The position numbers were made by a program, and so were the translations under genes. A DNA stretch of 6,911 nucleotides, from contig CAYZOJ010000071.1 of NCBI GenBank assembly GCA_964480195.1, positions 1-6,911 on the forward strand. The letters run 5' to 3'. The notes beneath the pieces were generated by a model. It searched no databases, was not told the DNA's origin, and was given only the letters and a program-made list of their open reading frames with translations. This DNA is from Stercoripulliclostridium_A sp964480195. GTDB taxonomy: Bacteria; Bacillota; Clostridia; Christensenellales; DTU072. Below are positions 1-6,854 of this stretch, in pieces. Every line of letters starts with the position of its first letter. Position 1 is the first letter of the stretch.

Positions 1-122
1 GTAAATCCCGAAAACTATAAAACAAGCAATCCGCTAATGTTCTTTATTAAAGAAAAATAGGTTACCGAGCTAACGATAACCTATTAAAGTTCTAACCTTT
101 CCTGCTTGTTTTCGGGATTTAC
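1..122. repeat. Interrupted inverted repeat flanking the uvrA terminator
   Basis: The right arm at 103-122 is 20 bases and includes the uvrA stop codon. Its reverse complement is found at 1-28, split by an 8-base insertion at 16-23 (TATAAAAC): bases 1-15 match and 24-28 match, giving 20 of 20 identical positions outside the insertion. The arms enclose the terminator hairpin at 56-85. The left arm begins at the first base of the window, so the repeat may continue outside it. The function is unknown. It could be a larger RNA structure protecting the uvrA 3' end, the shared end of a convergent gene outside the window, or an assembly fold-back; the 8-base interruption argues against the last. Confidence 0.7.
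49..85 (-). terminator. Intrinsic terminator of the uvrB-uvrA transcript
   Basis: Read on the minus strand, the sequence forms a 12-bp stem (AATAGGTTATCG pairing with CGGTAACCTATT, including one G-U pair) with the 6-base loop TTAGCT, followed by TTTCTTT. It starts 33 bases after the uvrA stop codon. A stem of this size with a U-rich tail is the usual form of a Rho-independent terminator. The stem is AT-rich, so its efficiency may be moderate. In the other direction the hairpin lacks a good U tail. Confidence 0.75.
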
Positions 123-2677
123 TTCTTCAGGAAATACCCGGTAACGCTATTGGGATTGACGGCGACTTCTTCCGGGGTGCCCGTCGCGATTACCGTTCCG
201 CCTCCGTCACCGCCGTCCGGTCCGAGGTCGATTATGTGGTCGGCAACTTTTATCATATCGAGATTATGCTCTATCACTATTATCGTGTTTCCGCCGTCGG
301 CAAGTCGATTGAGTATCGTGATAAGTTTATCGACGTCGTACATATGCAGTCCTGTCGTCGGCTCGTCCAAAATATAAAGCGTCTTGCCGGTATTGCGCTT
401 GCTGAGCTCCGTCGCAAGTTTTACTCTCTGCGCTTCTCCGCCCGAAAGCGTCGTCGACGGCTGTCCCAAACGTATATATCCGAGTCCTACGTCTTGCAGA
501 CATTTGAGTTTGCCGTATATTTTGGGAATGTTACGGAAAAACTCGCACGCGGTATCGACGGTCATATCCAAAACATCGTAAATGGATTTTCCTTTGAACT
601 TGACTTCAAGTGTTTCCTTATTGTATCTGTGCCCTCCGCACACCTCGCAGGGAACGTAAACGTCAGGCAAAAAGTGCATTTCGATTTTGAGTATTCCGTC
701 GCCCTTACAGTTTTCGCACCTGCCTCCCGGCACGTTAAACGAGAATCTGCTCGATTTGTATCCGCGCGCTTTGGCGTCGGGGGTGGACGCAAACAAGTCA
801 CGTATCGCCGTAAAAACATCCGTATACGTTGCGGGGTTACTTCTGGGGGTACGCCCTATCGGGCTTTGGTCTATACATATAACCTTATCGAAATACTCGG
901 TACCCTCTACCGCATCTGCCTTCCCGAGAGGAAGATCCGCGCCGTTGAGTTTGTTTGCGCAGTACGGATACACTATGCCGTTGACAAGCGACGACTTACC
1001 GCTACCGGATACGCCCGTAACGCAAGTAAATTTTCCGACGGGGAAGTCGACGTCGATATGTTTTAGATTGTTTTGGGAAGCTCCTTTAACGCGCAAATAC
1101 TCGCCCGTGCCCGCTCGACGAACTTCGGGAACAGCTATCTTGCGTCTTCCCGCAAGGTAGTCCCCCGTTATTGAGTCAGGGCACGCAATTATATCGGAAA
1201 CTGTACCCTTGGCAACCAAATTGCCACCTTTTTCGCCCGCATACGGACCTATATCGACTATGTGATCCGCCTCGCGAATGGTTTCTTCGTCGTGCTCGAC
1301 GACTATTAATGTATTGCCGAGATCTCTAAGCTTTTTAAGCGCGTCCAAAAGTTTTCGATTGTCGCGTTGATGAAGACCTATCGAGGGCTCGTCGAGAATA
1401 TACAGCACGCCCATAAGTCCGCTACCGATTTGCGTCGCAAGCCTTATGCGCTGGGATTCGCCTCCCGAAAGCGTACCCGCCGAACGCGAGAGCGTAAGAT
1501 AACCGAGTCCGACATTGTTCAGGAAGTTAAGACGCGCCTTAATCTCTTTGACGATAAGTTTGGATACGGCTTCGTCGCGAGCGGACAATTTGATTTTATC
1601 GAAAAAGTCAAGCAAATCGCGAACAGACATATCGGTAACTTCTGCAATGTTTTTACCGGCAACGGTTACGCCCAACACCTCTTTACGGAGCCTCTTGCCG
1701 TTACAGGTGTAGCACGGGCGCATGGTCATAAATCTTTCGAGGTCGGCTTTGACCGCATCGGACTGCGTTTCGCGATAGCGCCTTGCAACATTGTTTACGA
1801 CGCCCTCGAAAGGAGTATTATAGTGCGCGCTGAATTTTCTGGATTCCCACTCCATATCTATAGGTTCACCGTTAGAGCCGAACAGTATTATCTGCTTGGC
1901 ACTTTCGGGTAAGTCTTTATACGGAACGTCAAGGCTGAAACCGTACTTGTTCGCAACCGCCGAAATTTGGCGTTCAAACATTTTGCCCATATCCATTATG
2001 TTCCAGCCGGATACGCGCACGGCACCCTCGCGGAGAGTTAAATCGGGGTTGCGTATGATTTTGCTTATGTCCACTTCTTGCTTGAATCCGAGTCCCGAGC
2101 AATCCGGGCAGGCTCCGAACGGAGAGTTGAACGAAAACATTCTGGGGGTCAAATCGGGCATAGACACACCGCAATCGGGACAGGCGTATTTTGTAGAGTA
2201 AGTCGATTCGGTTCCGTCGATATCGACAACGACCAAACCGTCCGCAAGTTTAAGAGCGGTTTCGACGGAGTCTGTAAGTCGTCTGTTCAAATTTTCTTTG
2301 ACTACAAGTCTGTCGACGACAACGCTTATATCGTGCTTAATGTTTTTTTCGAGCTTAATATCCTCGTCGAGCGTATAGTTTATACCGTCGATTCGCACTC
2401 TCGCGTAACCCGACTTACGATATTGTTCGAGTTGCTTGGAATACTCACCTTTGCGACCGCGAACAACGGGAGCCATTATTATGACCTTNNNNNNNNNNNN
2501 NNNNNNNNNNNNNNNNNNNNNNNNNNNNNNNNNNNNNNNNNNNNNNNNNNNNNNNNNNNNNNNNNNNNNNNNNNNNNNNNNNNNNNNNAATACCACGAGT
2601 TTGTCGCGCGGTATGGCGACGGATATGTTTTTAAGATTGTTTTCTTTTGCGCCTTTTACATATATTTCGTTACGCAT
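119..2677 (-). CDS. uvrA: UvrA, excinuclease ABC subunit A (assembly gap inside)
   Basis: UvrA is the cytoplasmic ATPase that, as a dimer loading UvrB, first recognises DNA damage in nucleotide excision repair. The frame has 852 codons, of which 34 are undetermined (30-63). Visible parts are: the N-terminal start of ATPase domain I up to PRDKLVV (residue 29); part of the UvrB-binding domain after the gap; a zinc site C166/C169/C190/C193; a CxxC at C322/C325; the first ABC signature LSGGESQR (403-410) with Walker B ILDEP (427-431); the second Walker A GVSGSGKS (555-562); a zinc site C654/C657/C677/C680; and the second signature LSGGEAQR (744-751) with Walker B ILDEP (769-773). The first Walker A and its Q-loop lie in the gap. 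The ATG overlaps the end of uvrB by 8 bases, implying translational coupling. Family members are about 940-960 residues, and the shortfall is explained by the gap, not by deletion. The identification is certain. Confidence 0.98.
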   Translation of the reverse strand: MRNEIYVKGAKENNLKNISVAIPRDKLVVXXXXXXXXXXXXXXXXXXXXXXXXXXXXXXXXXXKVIIMAPVVRGRKGEYSKQLEQYRKSGYARVRIDGINYTLDEDIKLEKNIKHDISVVVDRLVVKENLNRRLTDSVETALKLADGLVVVDIDGTESTYSTKYACPDCGVSMPDLTPRMFSFNSPFGACPDCSGLGFKQEVDISKIIRNPDLTLREGAVRVSGWNIMDMGKMFERQISAVANKYGFSLDVPYKDLPESAKQIILFGSNGEPIDMEWESRKFSAHYNTPFEGVVNNVARRYRETQSDAVKADLERFMTMRPCYTCNGKRLRKEVLGVTVAGKNIAEVTDMSVRDLLDFFDKIKLSARDEAVSKLIVKEIKARLNFLNNVGLGYLTLSRSAGTLSGGESQRIRLATQIGSGLMGVLYILDEPSIGLHQRDNRKLLDALKKLRDLGNTLIVVEHDEETIREADHIVDIGPYAGEKGGNLVAKGTVSDIIACPDSITGDYLAGRRKIAVPEVRRAGTGEYLRVKGASQNNLKHIDVDFPVGKFTCVTGVSGSGKSSLVNGIVYPYCANKLNGADLPLGKADAVEGTEYFDKVICIDQSPIGRTPRSNPATYTDVFTAIRDLFASTPDAKARGYKSSRFSFNVPGGRCENCKGDGILKIEMHFLPDVYVPCEVCGGHRYNKETLEVKFKGKSIYDVLDMTVDTACEFFRNIPKIYGKLKCLQDVGLGYIRLGQPSTTLSGGEAQRVKLATELSKRNTGKTLYILDEPTTGLHMYDVDKLITILNRLADGGNTIIVIEHNLDMIKVADHIIDLGPDGGDGGGTVIATGTPEEVAVNPNSVTGYFLKK
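2489..2588. other. 100-N assembly gap within uvrA
   Basis: There are exactly 100 consecutive N, a common default scaffold-gap length rather than a measured one. The uvrA frame happens to stay open and in register across it (the last base of codon 30 to the last base of codon 63). Compared from memory with E. coli UvrA, the flanks PRDKLVV and KVIIMAP align about 118 residues apart, whereas the N block supplies only 34 codons. The real gap is therefore probably near 350 bases, and a repaired protein would be about 936 residues. The hidden stretch should hold the Walker A and Q-loop of ATPase domain I and the start of the UvrB-binding domain. Confidence 0.95.
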
Positions 2678-4670
2678 CTTTTTTATCTCTCTCCCGTTTG
2701 AGTTCCGCTATTCTGTCGCGGAGCGTTATTGCCGTTTCAAAATCGTAAACGGCGGTCGCTTGCTTCATAAGCCCGCGTAAACGCTCAATTTCTGCCGTAA
2801 TTTCGCGTTTTTCGAGTTTACCGCGCTTGCCTTTGCCGGATTTATTGCCGTCTTCTTCGGCTTTTTGCGTTATCGCTATGGTGTTCGTGACCGGTTTTAC
2901 TATCGTCTTGGGGGTTATGCCGTGTTCCGCATTATAGTCCATTTGTATGCGACGTCTGCGTTCGGTTTCGTCGATTGCTTCCGTCATACTTCCCGTCATA
3001 TAATCGGCATACATTATAACGCGCGCGTCTTTGTTTCTCGCGGCTCTGCCGACGGTCTGTATCAGCGACGTCCGCGACCGCAAAAATCCTTCTTTGTCCG
3101 CATCGAGTATCGCGACAAGCAATACCTCGGGGATATCCAAGCCCTCTCTCAAAAGGTTTATGCCGACAATGACGTCGATATCTCCGCGACGGAGCCTGTT
3201 GATTATCTCGATACGCTCCAACGTGTCGATATCGGAATGCATATATTCGACTTTGATATGGTGTTCCTTGAGATATACCGTTAGACTTTCCGCCATTTTT
3301 TTGGTAAGAGTCGTTACCAAAACTCTGCCGTTTTGCTCTATCGCCGAGTTGATTTCGCTTATAAGGTCATCAATTTGCCCGTTTGTCGGCTTGACCGTAA
3401 TCGGCGGGTCGACCAGCCCCGTAGGACGTATGAGTTGCTCGGCAACCGTTTCCGCAAGCCCGAGTTCGTACTCCCCTGGAGTTGCCGATACGCATATAAT
3501 TTGCTTAAATCTATTGTTGAACTCGTCGAAATTCAGCGGTCTGTTGTCGTATGCCGACGGCAATCTGAAACCGTATTCGACAAGGTTCTTTTTGCGCATT
3601 CTGTCGCCGTTAAACATACCTCGGACTTGTGGTAGCGTTATGTGACTTTCGTCGACAAACAATAAAAAGTCGCCTTTGAAATAGTCCATCAACGTAAACG
3701 GCGGTTCACCTGGCTTCCTACCGTCAAAATACCTCGAATAGTTCTCGATACCGCTACAATAGCCCATTTCGCGTATCATTTCGACGTCGTAATTGACCCT
3801 TTCGCGGATACGTTGCGCCTCTATGAGCTTGAATCTATCTTCAAAGTTTTTGGCTTCGACTTCCATGTCTCCGAGAATATTTTCGAGAATACCCTCGACC
3901 CTTTCCGACTCACCGACGACATAGTGAGTCGCAGGGAATATCGCTGCGTGCTCAACGGTATTTATCACCTTTCCGCTTGTAACGTCAAACTCGACCATGC
4001 GGTCTATTTCGTCGCCGAAAAACTCTACACGGAGAGCGACTTCCGACGCGTTGGACGGGAAGATTTCGAGAGTATCTCCGCGCACGCGGAAAGTCGAACG
4101 AACAAAGTCGATATCGCTACGTTTGTACTGGACCGAAACAAGCTTGTCGATAACTTTATCACGCTCGATTTCGTCCCCTCGTCTTAGCGACACCATATTC
4201 CTAAAATACTCTTCCGGGGCACCTAATCCGTAAATACAGGATACCGAAGCCACTACTATTACATCGTCGCGCTCACCGAGAGACGCGGTGGCGGAATGGC
4301 GAAGTTTATCTATTTCGTCATTGGTTTCGATTTCTTTTTCTATGTAAGTATCGCTCCGCGGAATGTACGCTTCGGGCTGATAATAATCGTAATACGACAC
4401 GAAGTATTCCACTCTGTTATGAGGAAAAAGCTCCCTGAACTCGTTGCAAAGCTGGGCGGCAAGCGTCTTATTGTGCGCCATAACCAGCGCGGGCTTACCC
4501 GTGCGTGCGATAACATTTGCCATGGTAAACGTCTTACCGCTACCGGTTACGCCGAGTAAAACTTGCGTCCTCTGTCCGGCTTCGACCCCGGCTACCAATT
4601 TGTCGATAGCCTGTTGCTGGTCCCCGCTCGGCTTGTACGGAGCCTCTAATTTGTAGGGATACTTTTGCAT
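2670..4670 (-). CDS. uvrB: UvrB, excinuclease ABC subunit B
   Basis: UvrB is the helicase-fold subunit that UvrA loads onto DNA; it verifies the lesion and then recruits UvrC for incision. The 666-residue protein is full length (relatives are about 660-675). Seen in order: the N-terminal SPYKPSGDQ-type motif (here APYKPSGDQ, 10-18); Walker A GVTGSGKT (40-47); the aromatic beta-hairpin that clamps DNA, with Y93, Y94, Y96, Y97 and Y102; Walker B DESH (340-343); helicase motif V GINLLREGLDIPEV; motif VI QTVGRAAR (538-545); a basic linker near 610-618; and a C-terminal UVR helix-pair domain (about 620-660) of the kind that binds UvrC or UvrA. Its stop codon overlaps the uvrA start by 8 bases. The start ATG has only a weak Shine-Dalgarno (CGGAA, 10 bases upstream), but the conserved N-terminus fixes it. 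It lies about 46 bases downstream of a strong predicted transcription start. No key residue appears to be missing. Confidence 0.98.
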   Translation of the reverse strand: MQKYPYKLEAPYKPSGDQQQAIDKLVAGVEAGQRTQVLLGVTGSGKTFTMANVIARTGKPALVMAHNKTLAAQLCNEFRELFPHNRVEYFVSYYDYYQPEAYIPRSDTYIEKEIETNDEIDKLRHSATASLGERDDVIVVASVSCIYGLGAPEEYFRNMVSLRRGDEIERDKVIDKLVSVQYKRSDIDFVRSTFRVRGDTLEIFPSNASEVALRVEFFGDEIDRMVEFDVTSGKVINTVEHAAIFPATHYVVGESERVEGILENILGDMEVEAKNFEDRFKLIEAQRIRERVNYDVEMIREMGYCSGIENYSRYFDGRKPGEPPFTLMDYFKGDFLLFVDESHITLPQVRGMFNGDRMRKKNLVEYGFRLPSAYDNRPLNFDEFNNRFKQIICVSATPGEYELGLAETVAEQLIRPTGLVDPPITVKPTNGQIDDLISEINSAIEQNGRVLVTTLTKKMAESLTVYLKEHHIKVEYMHSDIDTLERIEIINRLRRGDIDVIVGINLLREGLDIPEVLLVAILDADKEGFLRSRTSLIQTVGRAARNKDARVIMYADYMTGSMTEAIDETERRRRIQMDYNAEHGITPKTIVKPVTNTIAITQKAEEDGNKSGKGKRGKLEKREITAEIERLRGLMKQATAVYDFETAITLRDRIAELKRERDKKDA
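2687..2695 (-). promoter_or_regulatory. Ribosome binding site of uvrA inside uvrB
   Basis: On the minus strand the purine run GGGAGAGAG ends 9 bases before the uvrA ATG (2675-2677). It lies within the last codons of uvrB. The position supports this ATG as the start and fits reinitiation by ribosomes finishing uvrB. Confidence 0.6.
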
Positions 4671-4707
4671 ACTTCTATTATTCCGTCGGCGAGAAATATA
4701 ATACCTT

Positions 4708-4735
4708 TATCACGCCGTAAGCATTATATCACGCC
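4708..4735. repeat. 9-bp direct repeat over the uvrBA -10/start region
   Basis: TATCACGCC occurs at 4708-4716 and again at 4727-4735 (plus-strand reading; GGCGTGATA on the transcribed minus strand), a 19-bp period. One copy overlaps the -10 box (4723-4728) and the other overlaps the expected transcription start near 4716. Direct half-sites about two helical turns apart can bind a repressor dimer, but no known operator is recognised here. Confidence 0.5.
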
Positions 4736-4751
4736 CCACGTGCATAGTCAA
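4723..4751 (-). promoter_or_regulatory. Sigma-A-type promoter of uvrB-uvrA
   Basis: On the minus strand the -35 box TTGACT (4746-4751) matches five of six consensus bases, and the -10 box TATAAT (4723-4728) matches all six. They are separated by the ideal 17 bases. The start should fall near 4716, leaving a leader of about 46 bases before the uvrB ATG. The -35 lies in a small inverted repeat, ATAGTC-AAAC-GACTAT (4744-4759). The promoter lies downstream of both hairpins that follow the propeller gene, so uvrBA is probably expressed independently of it. Confidence 0.85.
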
Positions 4752-4757
4752 ACGACT

Positions 4758-4787
4758 ATTTGCGAATGAGAAAAAATGTTCGCAAAT
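4758..4787. promoter_or_regulatory. Palindrome upstream of the uvrBA -35 box (candidate operator)
   Basis: The perfect 9-bp arms ATTTGCGAA (4758-4766) and TTCGCAAAT (4779-4787) are separated by 12 bases that include a run of six A. The palindrome ends 6 bp upstream of the -35 box, a place where an activator or upstream-binding regulator could act. One edge (4769-4782, minus strand) reads CGAACATTTTTTCT, sharing 11 of 14 positions with the Gram-positive LexA box CGAACRNRYGTTYG but lacking a good second half-site. It could also simply form a hairpin in read-through RNA. Confidence 0.45.
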
Positions 4788-4794
4788 TCCACAC

Positions 4795-4824
4795 AAAACA
4801 AGCGCCCTTGCGAGCGCTTGTTTT
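4795..4824 (-). terminator. Intrinsic terminator between the propeller gene and uvrB
   Basis: The 11-bp stem AAAACAAGCGC/GCGCTTGTTTT has an 8-base loop and a GC-rich core. A run of T closes the right side on either strand, so it can work in both directions: reading minus it gives GCGCTTGTTTTGTG, reading plus GCGCTTGTTTTTATTG. It lies 118 bases beyond the propeller stop codon and about 80 bases before the expected uvrBA start, so it most likely insulates the two units. Confidence 0.75.
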
Positions 4825-4907
4825 TATTGAATAGGCTTATTACGGATAATAAATTAACACTTGTGCATATATTCGTTTTTCTTCCGACTCCTATACATTT
4901 GTGCTTA

Positions 4908-4929
4908 AAAGCATATTTCAATATGCTTT
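4908..4929 (-). terminator. Hairpin just after the propeller gene (possible terminator)
   Basis: The perfect 9-bp stem AAAGCATAT/ATATGCTTT with a 4-base loop starts 13 bases after the propeller stop codon. On the minus strand it is followed by only a short T run (CTTTTAAG). The stem is AT-rich and the tail is poor, so it is either a weak first terminator backed up by 4795-4824 or a stabilising 3' end structure. Confidence 0.45.
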
Positions 4930-4942
4930 GAATGGCTCGATT

Positions 4943-6799
4943 TTAGCTATTAAACAGCACTTCATAAGATACGCGCTCAAAGTTTTGGTTGATGTCGTGA
5001 ACGGTAAGATATATATCGTTTACCACGTAGAGATAGTTGCCGATTCTAACGCCTCTCGCTTCTTCTTGCTCGAGGACGACCGCGCCTTTTAAGTATATTT
5101 CGCCGTCCATAAATCCGAAGATGGCGTAATAACTGCCATAGGTTTCGGGGTACTCGTATTCGATACCGTTTACCAAAACTTTATCGCCTTGCTTTGAGCA
5201 TATAGTCACTGAAAAGGCTATAATGTCATAATCTTTATCGTAGAGTATTGCTCGCGGATCGTACAACGCTTCGGCATAGCCGTAACTCCCATAGTCGATT
5301 TTATTTATGATTGTGGCGTCGTCGCCGGAGTTATCGTATAACACCACCTCGATACCTGTGAGTGTTCCGTTTGCATTCGCACTGCGCCCGAGACCGATAA
5401 GGTAATCGGTGCCCTCTACGTTATGAAGATACATCGAAACGCCTTCCTTTTCAAGTCCCTCGGAAACTTTTACGTTTGTAGGATCGCTAAGGTCTATTTT
5501 GAAGAGCGGGTCGGTTTCGCGGAACGTAACAATACTTGCGATAGTACCGTTAAAGCGCGCAGAGTATATCCTCTCGCCTTTGCCGAAGCACTCCGACTCT
5601 CCTATTAACGCCATGTCCTTATCCATTACGTAAACTTTGTTGTAGTTTTCCGAAGTGGTTACGCCGTAAACGCTGGTGGCTATACGGAAAGTATTATCGT
5701 ACTCGTCCATGGAGTATCTGTCCTTGATGTATCCGTTGACTTCGTTACCGCCCAAGCAGGTCAGGTCGGTTATCGAAAACTTAAGAACTCTGGTTTGGAC
5801 GGCGCCTTCATAAGAGTACCAATAGCGTAAACCATTGGTAAGATAACGCTTGCTGTAATCGGTGGTTGCAATATAAATATTGTCTTCCGAAACGTAAACG
5901 TCGCTTCCCGCACCGAGGTATGCTTTGTATGCGTCGGCTTGGGGATTATCTATATCTATAACGCCTATCGTGGTATAAGTCGTGGTGGGAATACCGTCAA
6001 ACCAATAAATATTTTCGACGTCCATTTCGCCGTCAACGCCCGCGAAGGTATCGTTTACGCAGGGAATGTTAATATTGTCAGCATTACAAGTTACCACGTA
6101 ATACATCTTGCCTTGCTTAAAGCGACTTGATACCAAACTGCCTTGTTGGGCTACCGAACGCTCTAAAACGGGTGCTGATTTATTAGATATATCGAATATC
6201 GCAAAAGACGCATAATATTTGCCGTCAACGACTATTTCGCCTTCTAATATGAGCTTATCACCGTAAAGATAAATGCCGTATGCGGTATACTTAGAGCCTC
6301 CTAAAACCTTGCCGGGATTTATGACCCCGGTAACTCTTGTATTCGAGCCGTCCGCTTTTACTATTTCTATCTTGTTTTGCTCGGAATAGCCGTTTACGCC
6401 TTTCAAATAATAGATATACTCGCCGTCGGTCTTGATAATGTCGGACTCGTCTATACCGTCGACTTGCACGTTTGTTGTGGAGTAGTCGCCGGAGCCTGTT
6501 GCCGTGTCGTTTTTTGGTGCCGGCGACATGACATTGGACGCATCGTCCGTTGCCCCGTAGAACAACGATATTCGTTCGAGATATGTTTCCTTATAATAAT
6601 TGCGGAAATCGTTCAATACCGTATCTACTTCATCGCGATTAGTAAATCTGCTTACCTTAAATTTGCCGGTGTCGGGGACTTGAACTCTTCCGGGAAGATT
6701 GTAGTACAAAACGAGTAATACCGTTGCAATAACTAAAATCGTCGCTATCAAGAGAACGATAATACTGCCTGTTCTTTTACGTTTAGACTTAGTATTCAT
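4943..6799 (-). CDS. Membrane-anchored beta-propeller domain protein (PF09826/COG4880-like)
   Basis: This 618-residue protein begins with a basic stretch (KSKRKR, 4-9) and one hydrophobic segment (about 12-33) with no lipobox or clear signal-peptidase site. It is therefore probably a signal anchor that leaves the rest outside the cell. A Ser/Gly/Thr linker (about 84-106) leads to the family's hallmark segment TNVQVDGIDESDIIKTDGEY (109-128). Later family-type motifs are YSMDEYDNTFRIAT (362-375), GERIYSARFNG (408-418), VTFRETDPLFKIDLSDP (424-440) and a final blade GVRIGNYLYVVND (583-595). The repeated short D-G/Y-I-Y strands are those of a multi-bladed propeller. C238 and C247 could pair. The family is known as secreted propellers distantly related to WD-40; its substrate or partner is not known. 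The start is the ATG at 6797-6799, which has GGAGG 5 bases upstream; an in-frame TTG at 6838 would add 13 residues but has no ribosome binding site. It is transcribed separately from uvrBA. Confidence 0.88.
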   Translation of the reverse strand: MNTKSKRKRTGSIIVLLIATILVIATVLLVLYYNLPGRVQVPDTGKFKVSRFTNRDEVDTVLNDFRNYYKETYLERISLFYGATDDASNVMSPAPKNDTATGSGDYSTTNVQVDGIDESDIIKTDGEYIYYLKGVNGYSEQNKIEIVKADGSNTRVTGVINPGKVLGGSKYTAYGIYLYGDKLILEGEIVVDGKYYASFAIFDISNKSAPVLERSVAQQGSLVSSRFKQGKMYYVVTCNADNINIPCVNDTFAGVDGEMDVENIYWFDGIPTTTYTTIGVIDIDNPQADAYKAYLGAGSDVYVSEDNIYIATTDYSKRYLTNGLRYWYSYEGAVQTRVLKFSITDLTCLGGNEVNGYIKDRYSMDEYDNTFRIATSVYGVTTSENYNKVYVMDKDMALIGESECFGKGERIYSARFNGTIASIVTFRETDPLFKIDLSDPTNVKVSEGLEKEGVSMYLHNVEGTDYLIGLGRSANANGTLTGIEVVLYDNSGDDATIINKIDYGSYGYAEALYDPRAILYDKDYDIIAFSVTICSKQGDKVLVNGIEYEYPETYGSYYAIFGFMDGEIYLKGAVVLEQEEARGVRIGNYLYVVNDIYLTVHDINQNFERVSYEVLFNS

Positions 6800-6804
6800 A
6801 TAAA

Positions 6805-6809
6805 CCTCC
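6805..6809 (-). promoter_or_regulatory. Ribosome binding site of the propeller gene
   Basis: GGAGG on the minus strand ends 5 bases before the ATG at 6797-6799. This decides the start against the upstream in-frame TTG at 6838. Confidence 0.85.
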
Positions 6810-6824
6810 GTTCGATTTCTACAT

Positions 6825-6854
6825 ATACTACAGTTCAAACGTGAGTTTGTACAA
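6825..6854 (-). promoter_or_regulatory. Weak candidate promoter of the propeller gene
   Basis: On the minus strand TTGTAC (6849-6854) and TAGTAT (6825-6830) are 18 bases apart, preceded by A/T-rich tracts at about 6857-6880 that could act as an UP element. Only 3 of 6 and 4 of 6 consensus bases match. The TTGTAC lies in the palindrome TTGTACAA (6847-6854). No better pair is seen before the window ends, so the real promoter may differ or lie outside. Confidence 0.25.

Noticed and set aside
236..1066. 276-codon open frame on the plus strand opposite uvrA
   Set aside because: It is antisense to strongly conserved UvrA coding sequence, has no recognisable domain and no ribosome binding site that I can see; it is a shadow of the uvrA codon bias.
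1367..1912. 181-codon open frame on the plus strand opposite uvrA
   Set aside because: Same reasoning: it has no family resemblance and lies fully within certain uvrA coding sequence on the other strand.
119..2677. Degenerate or truncated UvrA lacking ATPase domain I
   Set aside because: The missing motif coincides exactly with the N block, and all sequence on both sides matches intact UvrA, so this is an assembly gap and not a loss.
2078..2701. Plus-strand open frame running through the N block
   Set aside because: It is open only because N codons cannot be stops; it is antisense to uvrA and the uvrB end.
3031..3645. 204-codon open frame on the plus strand opposite uvrB
   Set aside because: It lies entirely within conserved UvrB helicase coding sequence and has no domain of its own.
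4769..4782. LexA (SOS) box upstream of uvrB
   Set aside because: Only one clear half-site (CGAAC) is present and the second half is poor, so it is kept only as a resemblance within the palindrome and not called as a site.
4901..5092. Small plus-strand frame over the propeller 3' end
   Set aside because: It starts inside the hairpin region and is antisense to the family-conserved final blade; there is no ribosome binding site and the composition is not protein-like.
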